Assembly (NCBI GenBank): GCA_002426195.1
Contig: DIOT01000031.1
Location: 16,852 to 80,851, forward strand
DNA length: 64,000 nucleotides
Reading direction: 5' to 3'
DNA from: Bacteroidales bacterium UBA5507
Lineage (GTDB): Bacteria; Bacteroidota; Bacteroidia; Bacteroidales; Lentimicrobiaceae
Positions 16,639-27,139 of this stretch are shown in pieces. The notes under the pieces are model-generated. The model made no database searches. It saw only the letters and a program-made list of their open reading frames with translations, and was not told where the DNA came from. Within the stretch, counting starts at the first letter, position 1. The number at the start of each line of letters is the position of its first letter. A program made the position numbers and the translations under genes.

Positions 16639-17583
16639 TTAATCTTCAAACAAGTTCATTTCGTCAAGAACTTTCATAGTTGCCTTTACATCATTTGCTG
16701 AATCTTTAAGCATCTTATGTTCTTCGGGAGTCAGATTAAGTTCAATAATTTCCTCAATTCCTTTAGCTCCCAATTTAACAGGCACACCCATATATACATC
16801 TTCTAATCCGTATTCACCATTGAGATATGCGCATACCGGGAAAATCCTTTTCTGATCATCAACAATTGCCTCTACCATCTGGGCTGCTGCTGCACCAGGT
16901 GCGTACCATGCTGACGTTCCCATCAGGTTTACAAGTTCCCCTCCACCTTTCTTGGTCCTTTCAACAATTTTATCAATTTCTTCTTTATTCAGCAAGTCAG
17001 TAACAGGAATTCCTGCTATTGATGTAAATCGTGGTAAAGGAACCATTGAGTCACCATGACCACCTAATAATAGCGAGTTTATATCCTTAGGAGAAACATC
17101 CAAAGCTTCTGCAAGGAAGGCCTTATATCTGCCGGTGTCTAGAATACCTGCCATCCCGAATACTTTGTCTGAACTCTTCCTTGCTGCTTTATAAGCTGCA
17201 TAAGTCATTACATCAAGTGGATTTGAAACAACGATAATTATTGCTTCGGGAGAATATTTTATAACCTTTTGAGTAACCTCAATTACAATTGACGCATTGG
17301 TCTTAATAAGGTCATCCCTGCTCATTCCGGGTTTACGGGGTAATCCTGAAGTAATTACTACTATCGATGACCCCTTAGTTCTCAGATAATCGTTTGTTAC
17401 TCCGACAACTCTGGTATTAAAGTTATTAATGGATGAGGTTTGCCAAATATCCAGAGCTTTTCCTTCAGCTACTCCCTCTTTGATATCAACCAGCACAACT
17501 TCACGTGTAAGATCCTTATGGGCAATCACATTCGCACAGGTAGCTCCTACATTACCAGCACCAATTACAGTTATCTTTTTCAT
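16639..17583 (-). CDS. mdh: Malate dehydrogenase
   Basis: This NAD-dependent malate/oxaloacetate interconversion enzyme belongs to the LDH-like MDH group (314 aa). The Rossmann glycines are in VIGAGNVGATCAN, and Asp33-type NAD selectivity is seen in VVLVDIKEG. The substrate arginines are in PRKPGMSRDDL, and the catalytic His lies in LLGGHGDSMVPL with NPLDVMTY upstream. In an anaerobe it would serve the reductive branch from oxaloacetate toward succinate and propionate, consistent with the methylmalonyl-CoA pump nearby. Confidence 0.96.
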   Translation of the reverse strand: MKKITVIGAGNVGATCANVIAHKDLTREVVLVDIKEGVAEGKALDIWQTSSINNFNTRVVGVTNDYLRTKGSSIVVITSGLPRKPGMSRDDLIKTNASIVIEVTQKVIKYSPEAIIIVVSNPLDVMTYAAYKAARKSSDKVFGMAGILDTGRYKAFLAEALDVSPKDINSLLLGGHGDSMVPLPRFTSIAGIPVTDLLNKEEIDKIVERTKKGGGELVNLMGTSAWYAPGAAAAQMVEAIVDDQKRIFPVCAYLNGEYGLEDVYMGVPVKLGAKGIEEIIELNLTPEEHKMLKDSANDVKATMKVLDEMNLFED

Positions 17584-17699
17584 TTTTTTATTATTAGTTC
17601 TTGTTTTCGTTCACATAGGTTTAATCCCAATGCAAAAAAGGGTCTTTTTTTTATTGGTCTTACAACAATAGTGGTCTATAAAAGTTTTTTTTCAGAGAG

Positions 17700-18422
17700 T
17701 TAAAATACAAACAGCTTTCCTCTTTTTCCACAGGTAGGACTTACTAAATAGCCGAAATCATAATTCATTTCAATGACAAACATTGCACTAAGATTTCTTG
17801 TTGGATCAGGATCATGATCTATCAGCATAGGAAAATTTAATCCTCTCCCTGTTTCTGTAGCTATATCAGTAAGATTATATGCCAATCTGATACCGGTTGA
17901 TATCCCAAAATTCTCAGTTCCTACAATATATCCGCCAAACCCAACTACGAGTGAAACTAAGCTTTCATTTATCAACTCGTCAGGTTTTACCGGTGATATG
18001 AAATCTCCTCCATCATCCTCATACCCAACTTTTGTAACTTTCGACCACTGAGGGCCTACTTCAAAGTAGGTTCCGTTTTTATTTGCTCTGTACATAAGAG
18101 CCATGTCGAAGGATTCAATATTAAACTCCCTGTACTTCTCTCCCACATCAGGAATTGTATAATTGAATCCCTGGTTGATTGATGTTTTCATAACATCAAA
18201 TGTAATTTGATGTTCCTGAATGAAATTGAAGCCCAATTTTCCACCGAATGTATAGCCGGGACGAAATTTGTGTGAAAGATACTGTTCGTCGAGAATCTGG
18301 AAGTTGTTCATGAAAGAAGTTCCAACCCCACCCTTGATTCCTATGTCAAACCAAGGCTGAGCCTTTATTCCGGCCATAATAAAAAATAAAACAATAACAG
18401 TAATCACTTTTTTCATATCCAT
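17700..18422 (-). CDS. Outer-membrane beta-barrel protein (PorT-like fold)
   Basis: A signal peptide (cut near IKAQ) is followed by alternating amphipathic strands such as FDIGIKGGVGTSFMNN, YTFGGKLGFNF and TYFEVGPQWSKVTKVG. These resemble the OMP_b-brl_2/PorT-like eight-stranded barrels of Bacteroidota. The ATG at 18416 is an equally good start. No ligand or partner can be inferred. It is a single gene on the minus strand, divergent from ruvA. Confidence 0.7.
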   Translation of the reverse strand: MDMKKVITVIVLFFIMAGIKAQPWFDIGIKGGVGTSFMNNFQILDEQYLSHKFRPGYTFGGKLGFNFIQEHQITFDVMKTSINQGFNYTIPDVGEKYREFNIESFDMALMYRANKNGTYFEVGPQWSKVTKVGYEDDGGDFISPVKPDELINESLVSLVVGFGGYIVGTENFGISTGIRLAYNLTDIATETGRGLNFPMLIDHDPDPTRNLSAMFVIEMNYDFGYLVSPTCGKRGKLFVF

Positions 18423-18508
18423 AATATTTACCGGTTTAACTGGGTAAAATTAAAGTATTTGATGTTCCATTTTATTAAAATGTCGGGCTATATTCAAATA
18501 TTTATCTC

Positions 18509-18516
18509 TATTTTTG
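18509..18516 (+). promoter_or_regulatory. Putative -7 element of ruvA(-sprA)
   Basis: TATTTTTG matches TAnnTTTG, 24 bases ahead of the ruvA ATG. It is followed by GCCAGTTAA, a string that also follows the -7 element of tyrS (33644-33651). No clear -33 is present. Confidence 0.45.
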
Positions 18517-18540
18517 CCAGTTAACTAATTGGTAAAAAAC

Positions 18541-19125
18541 ATGTACGCATTTTTGGAAGGCGTCCTTGAGTCTCTTAACCCGGCATCCGCAATTATAAAT
18601 TGCAATGGAGTGGGTTATGAAATTGCCATTTCGTTGAATACTTACACTGTCATTAAAGATCAGAATAAATGCCGGTTACTGACCCATCTTGTTGTTCGTG
18701 AAGATGCTCATATACTTTTTGGTTTTGCAACTGAAAGTGAAAGAGTTTTATTCAGGCATTTGATTTCAGTTTCAGGTGTTGGCGCTAATACAGCCAGGCT
18801 GATCTTATCCTCTTTAACTCCTAACGAAGTGTCGGATGCAATTGTTAACGGGAAAGTTGCAATTCTTCAAAAAGTGAAAGGAATCGGAGGTAAAACGGCC
18901 CAAAGAATAATTATTGACCTGAAAGACAAGCTCGTGAAAGTATCAGGCATTCAAGATATTTTAGATACTCCGCACAATACGAATAAAGAAGAGGCGTTAT
19001 CTGCATTAATTCTTCTTGGCTTTAACAAGTCACTGGCCGAAAAAACGATAGATAAGATTTTACAAGATGAAGGAGTATCCATTTCTGTTGAGCAATTAAT
19101 AAAGAATTCACTTAAGACTTTGTAA
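18541..19125 (+). CDS. ruvA: Holliday junction DNA helicase subunit RuvA
   Basis: RuvA binds four-way junctions and loads the RuvB motor. The start is set at the ATG at 18541 (MYAFLEGVLESL); the in-frame TTG at 18529 is less likely. At 194 aa the length is normal. An N-terminal OB domain is followed by helix-hairpin-helix motifs (VSGVGANTARLILSSL and VKGIGGKTAQRIIIDL) and the C-terminal RuvB-binding three-helix domain (EEALSALILLGFNKSLAEKTI). It lies directly upstream of sprA, an arrangement I recall from other Bacteroidota. Confidence 0.95.
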   Translation: MYAFLEGVLESLNPASAIINCNGVGYEIAISLNTYTVIKDQNKCRLLTHLVVREDAHILFGFATESERVLFRHLISVSGVGANTARLILSSLTPNEVSDAIVNGKVAILQKVKGIGGKTAQRIIIDLKDKLVKVSGIQDILDTPHNTNKEEALSALILLGFNKSLAEKTIDKILQDEGVSISVEQLIKNSLKTL

Positions 19126-19247
19126 TTTCGGAGATATGCTTTTCAGATTGTTTAAATCAAAATGCCAATATAGTTATGAGTGGATTTACTTTTCACTCAA
19201 ATAGATAATAGACTGAGTAAGAACACACAAATAAATTATATTGTTCC

Positions 19248-22200
19248 TTGGAGCGGATAATAAAATACCTGTTAAGAATTTTTACACTGCTTTTCGTCGT
19301 GACCCTGTTGTGGGGCATTTTAATTACACCTGTAAATTCAGCAGCACCCGAAAGCACTCTGAACCAATATTCACCCCCTGATACGTTACTTCCGGGCGAA
19401 TTAAGATATCCTATACCCACACCTCAACCTGGTGAATTGCCTGCAAGTGATGAAGACAATAAGCTTTATCTGGGTAATCCATCAAATATCACTGATGAAT
19501 TTGTTTATGACCCTGTTACTAATACCTATACTTATAAGAAGAAGGCAGGTACCCTCGATATCTCAAGTCCTATTGGATATTCGCTCCAGGAATATCAGGA
19601 ACTCGATATGGAAAGGTCATTGCAAAGCTATTGGCGGCAAAGGGCCTTAGGTACAGGAGCAGGTGCCAGAACCGGAATCATTCCTCAGATCCATATTGGC
19701 GGTGAAGTGTTTGACAGAATTTTCGGAGGTAATACTATTGACATCCGACCACAAGGTACAGCTGAAGTAACTTTTGGTATACTCTCTAACCGTCGTGATG
19801 ACCCAGCTCTTGATCTAAGACAAAGACGAACCACGAATTTTGATTTTCAACAGAAAATTCAAATGAGTGTGATGGCCAAAATTGGAGACAAAATTGAATT
19901 TAATACCAACTACAATACTGAAGCTACATTCGATTTTGAGAATAAACTAAAATTGAAGTACGAAGGGAAAGAGGATGAGATTATCAAACTAATTGAAGCC
20001 GGCGATATCACTTTCCCTCTTACAAGTACTTTAATCACAGGAAGTCAGAGCTTGTTTGGCCTCAAAACTCAATTGCAGTTTGGTAAAGCTACCGTAACTG
20101 CAGTTTTCTCACAACAGAAAAGCGAAACATCAAACATTACCGTTCAGGGAGGGGCACAGACCAGCGAGTTTAGTCTCACCGCTCTCGATTATGAAGACAA
20201 TAAACACTTCTTCCTTGCTCAATACTTCGCAGATAATTATGATAATGCATTGAGTACACTTCCAATTATTAATTCAAATATCAATATTACAAAGATTGAG
20301 GTTTGGGTAACCAATATTGGACCGGCGGTAACTGATAACAGAAATATTGTTGCATTTCAGGATCTCGGAGAAAGGAATCCTTATAATCAGACAATAATAC
20401 CGAATGCCGGCATTTTTTATCCCGATAATAGGTCAAACGATTTGTTGACAAAATTCGATACAGCAACCATACGAAACATAAACCAGGTTACGCAATATCT
20501 GACAGGAGCCCCCTTTGGTTATGTTGCAGGAACTGATTTTGATAAGGTTGAAAATGCTCGTCGTTTAAACTCAAGTGAATATACTTTCAACTCTAAGCTT
20601 GGTTTTATATCATTAAATGCTGCACTTAATTCCGACCAGGTACTGGCTGTAGCATATCAGTATACTGTGATCGGACAGGAACAGATATACCAGGTTGGTC
20701 AGTTCTCTGATGAAGGAATCACTACTCCTTCAGCCCTAATGGTTAAGCTATTGAAGAGTACTGCTCTCAATACTAAAATTCCAATGTGGCGTCTCATGAT
20801 GAAAAACGTATATAACATTGGTGCTTTCCAGGTGAACAAAGACGATTTTATCCTGAACATACTTTATTCAGGTAACGAGAATACAGTTCCAACAGGATAC
20901 TTTACTGATGGCCCTCAGGGTGTTACAGGTGTTCCTCTAATTAGGGTTTTTAATTTTGATAACCTTGACCCACAGCTGAATCCACCACATGATGGATTGT
21001 TCGACTTTATAGATAATGCCGGACAAAGTGGGGGTACTATTCAGTCATCTAACGGTAGGATTTACTTCACTGTTAGAGAACCTTTCGGAAGTTATCTGCG
21101 ACAAAAACTCCAGGACCAGCAATTGGGAGATAAGTACGCATTCGACTCACTTTACACTTTGACAAAAAGCGGTGCACAGCAATATCCCGACAGGAATAGA
21201 TATCTTATCGAAGGGCAGTATAAATCGCAGTCCGGTTCAGAAATATCACTTAACGCACTTAACGTTCCTCAGGGTTCAGTAAGAGTAACTGCCGGTGGTA
21301 TTCCTCTGACTGAAAATGTTGACTACACAGTTGACTATACACTAGGAAGAGTAAAAATTATTAATGAAGGTATCCTGAATTCTGGAACACCTCTTAACAT
21401 TTCCCTTGAGAATAATGCCACCTTCAACCTGCAACAACAAACAATGATGGGGGCACATGTTGACTACAAATTCAGCAACAACTTCCTGGTAGGTGCTACT
21501 ATTCTTAATCTGCATGAAAGGCCACTGACACAGAAAACCAATTTCGGGCAGGAACCAATCTCCAATACAATGTGGGGATTGAATTTTGATTATCAAACTG
21601 AATCGTTATGGTTGACACGACTTGTTGATAAATTGCCATTCTATGGAACGTCAACACCTTCACGTATTCAGATCAATGGAGAGATGGCTCACTTTATTCC
21701 AGGGCATTCCAGAGCCGTTGGAAAAGCAGGAACTTCTTATATTGATGATTTTGAGGGCAGTAAGTCAACTATTGACCTTAAAAATGTAGGTACTTGGTTC
21801 TTATCGAGTATTCCAAGAGGCCAAACCACGCGCGACATGTTCCCCGAAGGAGTCTACAGCTCTGATTTATCATCGGGATATAACAGGGCGTTATTAAGTT
21901 GGTACACTATCGATCCATTGTTTTATGATAAAAACAGCCGATTGAGACCATCTAATATCAGTAAAGACGAACTTTCAAGGAACTCTACAAGGTATATATC
22001 GGAAAAGGAAGTATTCCCCAATGTATCAAAAGATCATTCATTGCCAATGAACCTCCAGGTTCTAAACCTTGCTTACTTCCCCGCCGAAAGAGGTCCCTAC
22101 AACTATGATGTTACCCCTACAAGTCTTTCAGCCGGTTTGAATGAAAACGGTCTGCTCGAAGATCCTTCATCCAGATGGGGAGGTATAATGAGGAAGATCG

Positions 22201-25200
22201 AATCGACCGACTTTGAGGCTACTAATGTAGAATACATAGAATTCTGGCTCATGGATCCATTCTCTGAAGATTCTACCCATGTTGGAGGTGATTTGTACTT
22301 TAACCTTGGTGATATTTCAGAAGATATTCTTCCTGATGGAAGAAAGAGCTATGAGAACGGACTTCCAACTAGCGAAGTTGTCGTTGATGTTGATACAACT
22401 TCCTGGGGTCGCGTTCCAACACTTCAGGCTCTGGTTAATGCATTCGACAATGACGTTAATTCCCGTCCTTTCCAGGATGTTGGATATGATGGTCTAATGG
22501 ATACTGATGAGCAATCCTTCTTCAATGATACATATCTTGAACAGATAGCCAATCAGTTCGGAACTGCTGCACCTGCCTATATGAATGCGTTAAACGACCC
22601 TTCTGGTGATAACTACCATTTCTTCAGGGGTGCGGATTATGACAATGATCCAAAATATAGCAGTATTACCGAGCGTTACAAGAGATATAGCGGAACTGAA
22701 GGCAACTCTCCTGCTTCCGAACAATCATCCGAAGAATTCCAAACACAGGCGACTACACTTCCAAACGTTGAGGATATAAACCGTGATAACACTCTTAATG
22801 AACAGGAAAGGTATTTCCAGTATCATATCGAACTTGACCCCAACAATATGGAAGTGGGTCAGAATTATATCGTAGATATTCAGCAACCCGAAGAACCAAT
22901 ACGACTTGAAAACGGCAAAACAGCTAATGTAAAATGGTATCAGTTTAAAGTTCCTGTACAAAGTCCTTCGCGGGTAGTAGGAAATATTCAGGACTTTAAG
23001 AGCATCCGCTTCATGCGTATGTATCTGAAAAACTGGGAGCAACCTGTTGTTCTCCGTTTTGCCACCCTCGAACTAGTCAGAGGTGAATGGAGGAAATATT
23101 ATGATAATCTCCTTGCTCCGGGTGAATATATTCCCGATCCAAACCAAAGCCTTACCTCTTTCGACATTTCATCAGTTAATATTGAAGAGAACAGAGGTCG
23201 CGATAATGTGAACTACGAATTACCTCCTGATATTGAGCGCGAAATTAACGTTGGAACAACAAACCTTACTCAGTTAAATGAGCAGTCAATGGTTTTAAAA
23301 GTTTGTGATCTCCTTGATGGTGATGCTCGTGGAGCTTACAAGACAACAGATTTTGATTTCCGTCAATACAAAAGATTACGCATGTTTATTCATGCAGAAA
23401 AGGTTAGAGAACTTGAAGAGCTTCAAACAGGAGAGCTTACTGTATTTATCAGAATCGGTTCCGACTTCACCGAAAATTATTACGAGTACGAAGTTCCTGT
23501 AGAATTTACCCCATGGGGTACTACTTTCAACGAACCAAGAGCTATTTGGCCATCTAATAATGAGATGAATATTGAGCTTCAGAAGTTTGTTGACGCAAAA
23601 CAACAGCGCAACAATACAATGGGTACACCTGGCTCTATGGTTACTACTATTACCCCGTTTGAAGTCTATGACGGCAGAAATAAAATTACTGTAGTTGGTA
23701 TGCCGAGCCTAAGCGACATAAAGGCATTCATGATTGGAGTCAGAAACCCGAAGAAACAAATCTTCAATGATAATGATGACGGAGAAGCCAAATGCGCTGA
23801 AATCTGGGTAAATGAACTTCGCCTTACAGACTTTGATGAAACCAGCGGCCTGGCAGCAACAGCAAGAATTGCAGCCAATCTTGCCGATCTTGGTAATGTA
23901 GTCATCTCCGGTGCTTATTCAACACCCGGTTTCGGAAGTATTGAAAAGAAAGTAAATGAACGTTCACAAGAGGCTTCAGGTCAGTTTGATATTGCTACTA
24001 ACATACAATTGGGTAAGTTTTTCCCTGAAAAAACGGGAATTAAGATTCCAATGCACGTTGACTATTCTGAATTAAGATTGACTCCTAAATATAATCCTCT
24101 CGATCCTGATATATTATTTAAGGACCAGATACGTGAACTTGAAGCTGATGCTAAAGATTCTATCAGAAATAAAGTCCAGGATATCACACGCAGGAAGAAT
24201 ATCAACTTTGTGAATGTACGTAAAGAAAAGGTTGGACAGACAGGAAAACCAAGAATTTACGATATAGAAAATTTTGATTTTACCTATGCCTTTACTGAAA
24301 TCTATCATCAAAATATAGACGTAGAATATGATCGCAGAAAGCAGTACAGGGGAGGAATTGGGTACAACTTTATAAACAACCCTAAACCTGTTAAGCCATT
24401 CCAAAAAATAAAGACTTTCCAGGGAAAGGCCTTTACACTTATTAAAGACTTTAACTTCTACTATATGCCTAAAATGTTCTCATTCAGAACTGATATGAAC
24501 AGGCAATATAATGAGAAGCTGCTTCGTAACAAGAGTGCTGCATTGATTCTTCTTGAGCCTACTTACATCAAAATGTGGGACTGGAATAGGATATATGACC
24601 TGAAATTTGACCTTGCACAATCTCTTAAACTGGAATACCAGGCTAATGCAAACGCATATATCGATGAACCTCCAGGAAGAATTGATAAGTCGGCATCTGA
24701 TTATGAGAGAAGAAAAGACTCTATCTGGAATGAAGTCATGAACTTTGGTTCAATGAACCGATTCACCCAGAACTTCTCCTTAAATTATATAGTGCCAATC
24801 AATAAAATACCTATACTTAACTGGGTTACATTAAATGCCAGATATAACAGTACATTCAGGTGGGAAGCTTCGCCAAGATCCATCCAGGATATAATGGGAA
24901 ATACTATCGAAAATTCAAATACTGTTAATGTAAATGGTAATGCCCGGTTAACTAACCTGTATAACAAAGTCGGATTCCTCAAGAAACTTAATCAATCTGC
25001 GAATCAAAGAGGTCGGCAGCAAGTACCCGGAGGTAGAAGACCGCAACAAGAGATGCAAGAGGAGAATCAAGTAGTGCAGGATACTACAAAGAAAGCCACT
25101 TCTGTCGCTATTATGAAAGCTCTTGGAAATGGAGCTGTCAAACTGCTTATCGGATTTAAAGATGTTCAGTTTAACTACAGCGAATCGAATGGGACATTGC

Positions 25201-26486
25201 TACCCGGATTCATGCCTAAACCAGATATCCTTGGAAACCGTTTAACAGATATGGCTCCTGGTTTACCATTTGCTTTTGGAAGTCAGGATGACATCCGTTG
25301 GGAAGCTAAACGCAATGGCTGGTTAACAACTGATACCTTGTTAAATAATCCATATGTTACTCGTCTTACCAAAGACCTTACCGGTAGAGCAACATATGAG
25401 CCGTTCCCTGAATTCAGAATAGAATTCAATGCTGATAAAAAGGAATCATTTGGACACCAGGAATATTTTAAAGCCAACGCGAATGGCGATTTCGAGTCGA
25501 GCGGAATTCAGGAAAGAGGATCATTCAGTATTTCGTTCCTTACTATGAAAACAGCTTTCAAGAAAGATGATGATCAGAATGTATCTTCGACCTTTGAAGA
25601 ATTTAAAGACAATCGAAGAATCATAGCAGCACGTCTTGGTGCGGCCAATCCCGCATCCGGTGGAATAAATGACACTACCGGATATCCAATTGGGTATGGT
25701 CCGGCTTCCCAGGAAGTTCTTATCCCGGCGTTCATCGCAGCATACACAGGCAGGTCTGCAAAAGATGTTAGTTTAAGCCCATTCCCAAAAATTCCAATTC
25801 CAAACTGGCGATTCACATATACAGGATTGACAAGACTTGAATTCTTCAAAAAGTATTTCAAACAGTTTAGTATTGGACATTCTTACAGATCAGCTTACTC
25901 AGTTGGCTCTTACTTATCGAATATTGAATACGAAGAAGAACTGGGATTCCCTGTCAACCTCGATGAAGCAGGTAATTTTATTCCTGAAAACAGGATTGAT
26001 GTAGTAACAATTTCTGAACAGTTTGCTCCATTATTCAATATTGATATGACCTGGAATAATAGTCTGCTGTCGAAAATTGAATTTAAGAAGTCAAGAAGTC
26101 TTTCACTTAGCTTTACAAATAACCAGTTGACTGAGGTATCAAATAATGAAATAGTTATAGGAGTCGGATACAGATTTAAAGATGTCAGGCTGAACTTATC
26201 AAGTGGAGGAAGACGTCAACAACTCAAGAGTGACCTCAATGTTAAGGCTGATGTTTCAATTCGGGAAAACAAAACTGTATTGAGACGACTGGACGAAAAC
26301 ATTAATCAGATTTCTACCGGTAACAGGATGGTTTCAATTAATACATCTGCCGACTATGTGATTAATCAAAGGTTTAATGTCAGAATCTTCTTTGACAAAA
26401 CTATTACCAATCCCTTCGTATCAAACCAGTTTGATAACTCAACAACCAATGCGGGTATAAGCCTCAGATTTACACTTGCTCAATAG
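19248..26486 (+). CDS. sprA: SprA, type IX secretion outer-membrane translocon / gliding protein
   Basis: At 2412 aa, this is the giant beta-barrel through which T9SS cargo leaves the cell; it is also needed for gliding. The N-terminus has a signal peptide (ending near VNSAA) followed by the SprA hallmarks LRYPIPTPQPGEL, LGNPSNITDEFVYDP, and EYQELDMERSLQSYWRQRA. Further markers include AVGKAGTSYIDDFEGSKSTIDL and the strand-rich C-terminus ending in an aromatic-rich pattern (LRFTLAQ). No ATG precedes the signal peptide: the frame is closed at 19218 and the best start is TTG at 19248. ruvA lies upstream and gcvH downstream. Other T9SS genes are outside the window. Confidence 0.95.
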   Translation: MERIIKYLLRIFTLLFVVTLLWGILITPVNSAAPESTLNQYSPPDTLLPGELRYPIPTPQPGELPASDEDNKLYLGNPSNITDEFVYDPVTNTYTYKKKAGTLDISSPIGYSLQEYQELDMERSLQSYWRQRALGTGAGARTGIIPQIHIGGEVFDRIFGGNTIDIRPQGTAEVTFGILSNRRDDPALDLRQRRTTNFDFQQKIQMSVMAKIGDKIEFNTNYNTEATFDFENKLKLKYEGKEDEIIKLIEAGDITFPLTSTLITGSQSLFGLKTQLQFGKATVTAVFSQQKSETSNITVQGGAQTSEFSLTALDYEDNKHFFLAQYFADNYDNALSTLPIINSNINITKIEVWVTNIGPAVTDNRNIVAFQDLGERNPYNQTIIPNAGIFYPDNRSNDLLTKFDTATIRNINQVTQYLTGAPFGYVAGTDFDKVENARRLNSSEYTFNSKLGFISLNAALNSDQVLAVAYQYTVIGQEQIYQVGQFSDEGITTPSALMVKLLKSTALNTKIPMWRLMMKNVYNIGAFQVNKDDFILNILYSGNENTVPTGYFTDGPQGVTGVPLIRVFNFDNLDPQLNPPHDGLFDFIDNAGQSGGTIQSSNGRIYFTVREPFGSYLRQKLQDQQLGDKYAFDSLYTLTKSGAQQYPDRNRYLIEGQYKSQSGSEISLNALNVPQGSVRVTAGGIPLTENVDYTVDYTLGRVKIINEGILNSGTPLNISLENNATFNLQQQTMMGAHVDYKFSNNFLVGATILNLHERPLTQKTNFGQEPISNTMWGLNFDYQTESLWLTRLVDKLPFYGTSTPSRIQINGEMAHFIPGHSRAVGKAGTSYIDDFEGSKSTIDLKNVGTWFLSSIPRGQTTRDMFPEGVYSSDLSSGYNRALLSWYTIDPLFYDKNSRLRPSNISKDELSRNSTRYISEKEVFPNVSKDHSLPMNLQVLNLAYFPAERGPYNYDVTPTSLSAGLNENGLLEDPSSRWGGIMRKIESTDFEATNVEYIEFWLMDPFSEDSTHVGGDLYFNLGDISEDILPDGRKSYENGLPTSEVVVDVDTTSWGRVPTLQALVNAFDNDVNSRPFQDVGYDGLMDTDEQSFFNDTYLEQIANQFGTAAPAYMNALNDPSGDNYHFFRGADYDNDPKYSSITERYKRYSGTEGNSPASEQSSEEFQTQATTLPNVEDINRDNTLNEQERYFQYHIELDPNNMEVGQNYIVDIQQPEEPIRLENGKTANVKWYQFKVPVQSPSRVVGNIQDFKSIRFMRMYLKNWEQPVVLRFATLELVRGEWRKYYDNLLAPGEYIPDPNQSLTSFDISSVNIEENRGRDNVNYELPPDIEREINVGTTNLTQLNEQSMVLKVCDLLDGDARGAYKTTDFDFRQYKRLRMFIHAEKVRELEELQTGELTVFIRIGSDFTENYYEYEVPVEFTPWGTTFNEPRAIWPSNNEMNIELQKFVDAKQQRNNTMGTPGSMVTTITPFEVYDGRNKITVVGMPSLSDIKAFMIGVRNPKKQIFNDNDDGEAKCAEIWVNELRLTDFDETSGLAATARIAANLADLGNVVISGAYSTPGFGSIEKKVNERSQEASGQFDIATNIQLGKFFPEKTGIKIPMHVDYSELRLTPKYNPLDPDILFKDQIRELEADAKDSIRNKVQDITRRKNINFVNVRKEKVGQTGKPRIYDIENFDFTYAFTEIYHQNIDVEYDRRKQYRGGIGYNFINNPKPVKPFQKIKTFQGKAFTLIKDFNFYYMPKMFSFRTDMNRQYNEKLLRNKSAALILLEPTYIKMWDWNRIYDLKFDLAQSLKLEYQANANAYIDEPPGRIDKSASDYERRKDSIWNEVMNFGSMNRFTQNFSLNYIVPINKIPILNWVTLNARYNSTFRWEASPRSIQDIMGNTIENSNTVNVNGNARLTNLYNKVGFLKKLNQSANQRGRQQVPGGRRPQQEMQEENQVVQDTTKKATSVAIMKALGNGAVKLLIGFKDVQFNYSESNGTLLPGFMPKPDILGNRLTDMAPGLPFAFGSQDDIRWEAKRNGWLTTDTLLNNPYVTRLTKDLTGRATYEPFPEFRIEFNADKKESFGHQEYFKANANGDFESSGIQERGSFSISFLTMKTAFKKDDDQNVSSTFEEFKDNRRIIAARLGAANPASGGINDTTGYPIGYGPASQEVLIPAFIAAYTGRSAKDVSLSPFPKIPIPNWRFTYTGLTRLEFFKKYFKQFSIGHSYRSAYSVGSYLSNIEYEEELGFPVNLDEAGNFIPENRIDVVTISEQFAPLFNIDMTWNNSLLSKIEFKKSRSLSLSFTNNQLTEVSNNEIVIGVGYRFKDVRLNLSSGGRRQQLKSDLNVKADVSIRENKTVLRRLDENINQISTGNRMVSINTSADYVINQRFNVRIFFDKTITNPFVSNQFDNSTTNAGISLRFTLAQ

Positions 26487-26536
26487 GATTTAAAAAATAA
26501 TGATGAAGAAAGTTAGATTTGATTAAGGCGATTTCT

Positions 26537-26544
26537 TACTTTTG
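26537..26544 (+). promoter_or_regulatory. Putative -7 element of gcvH
   Basis: TACTTTTG matches TAnnTTTG and sits 32 bases ahead of the gcvH ATG. The nearest TTTG upstream is too close (15 bases), so the -33 is uncertain. Confidence 0.45.
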
Positions 26545-26576
26545 GCGAAAATTCAATAATTAAAAAAATATAGGAT

Positions 26577-26957
26577 ATGAACATTCCAGTTGATCTGAAG
26601 TACACAAAAGACCATGAATGGATTAGACTTGAAAACGATCATGCAGTTGTAGGAGTTACTGACTTCGCACAAGGTGAATTAGGTGACATCGTTTTCATAG
26701 AAGTTGAAACTGTTGGTGAAACTCTTGAAGAAGGTGAAACCTTCGGAAGTATAGAAGCAGTTAAAACTGTTAGTGATTTGTTTATGCCTGTTTCTGCAGA
26801 AGTACTCGAATACAATGAAGCTCTTAACGCAAATCCCGAATTAATAAATAAAGATCCTTATGGTGAGGGATGGATCGTCAAAGTTAAAGTTGATAATCCT
26901 GATTCGCTCAATCATTTGCTAAATGCAGAAGATTATAAAGATCTGATTGGCGCGTAA
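26577..26957 (+). CDS. gcvH: Glycine cleavage system H protein
   Basis: The lipoyl carrier of the glycine cleavage complex shuttles the aminomethyl group between the P, T and L proteins. At 126 aa it is full length. Lys63 in GSIEAVKTVSDL is the lipoylation site. The N-terminal YTKDHEWIRLE and C-terminal EGWIVKVKVDNP segments are typical. No other gcv genes are adjacent; its neighbour sprA reflects genome organisation rather than function. Confidence 0.97.
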   Translation: MNIPVDLKYTKDHEWIRLENDHAVVGVTDFAQGELGDIVFIEVETVGETLEEGETFGSIEAVKTVSDLFMPVSAEVLEYNEALNANPELINKDPYGEGWIVKVKVDNPDSLNHLLNAEDYKDLIGA

Positions 26958-27032
26958 TTTGTGCTTTTCGCGCAAAAGCGATTACATTTTGAGGATTCTG
27001 CCATTAGAAATTAAAAAATCTGTTTCGATGAG

Positions 27033-27063
27033 TTTGATTTACAGGATAAATGTAATATCTTTG
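27033..27063 (+). promoter_or_regulatory. Promoter of tonB
   Basis: TTTG at 27033-27036, a 19-base spacer, and TATCTTTG at 27056-27063 give a full match to the Bacteroidota consensus, with a leader of about 70 bases before the tonB ATG. Confidence 0.7.
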
Positions 27064-27139
27064 TAACAGAATAAGAAGTGTACTTATTCATAACTGATAA
27101 CACACTCATTTAAAACAAAAACAATTAGTAATCAACAAT

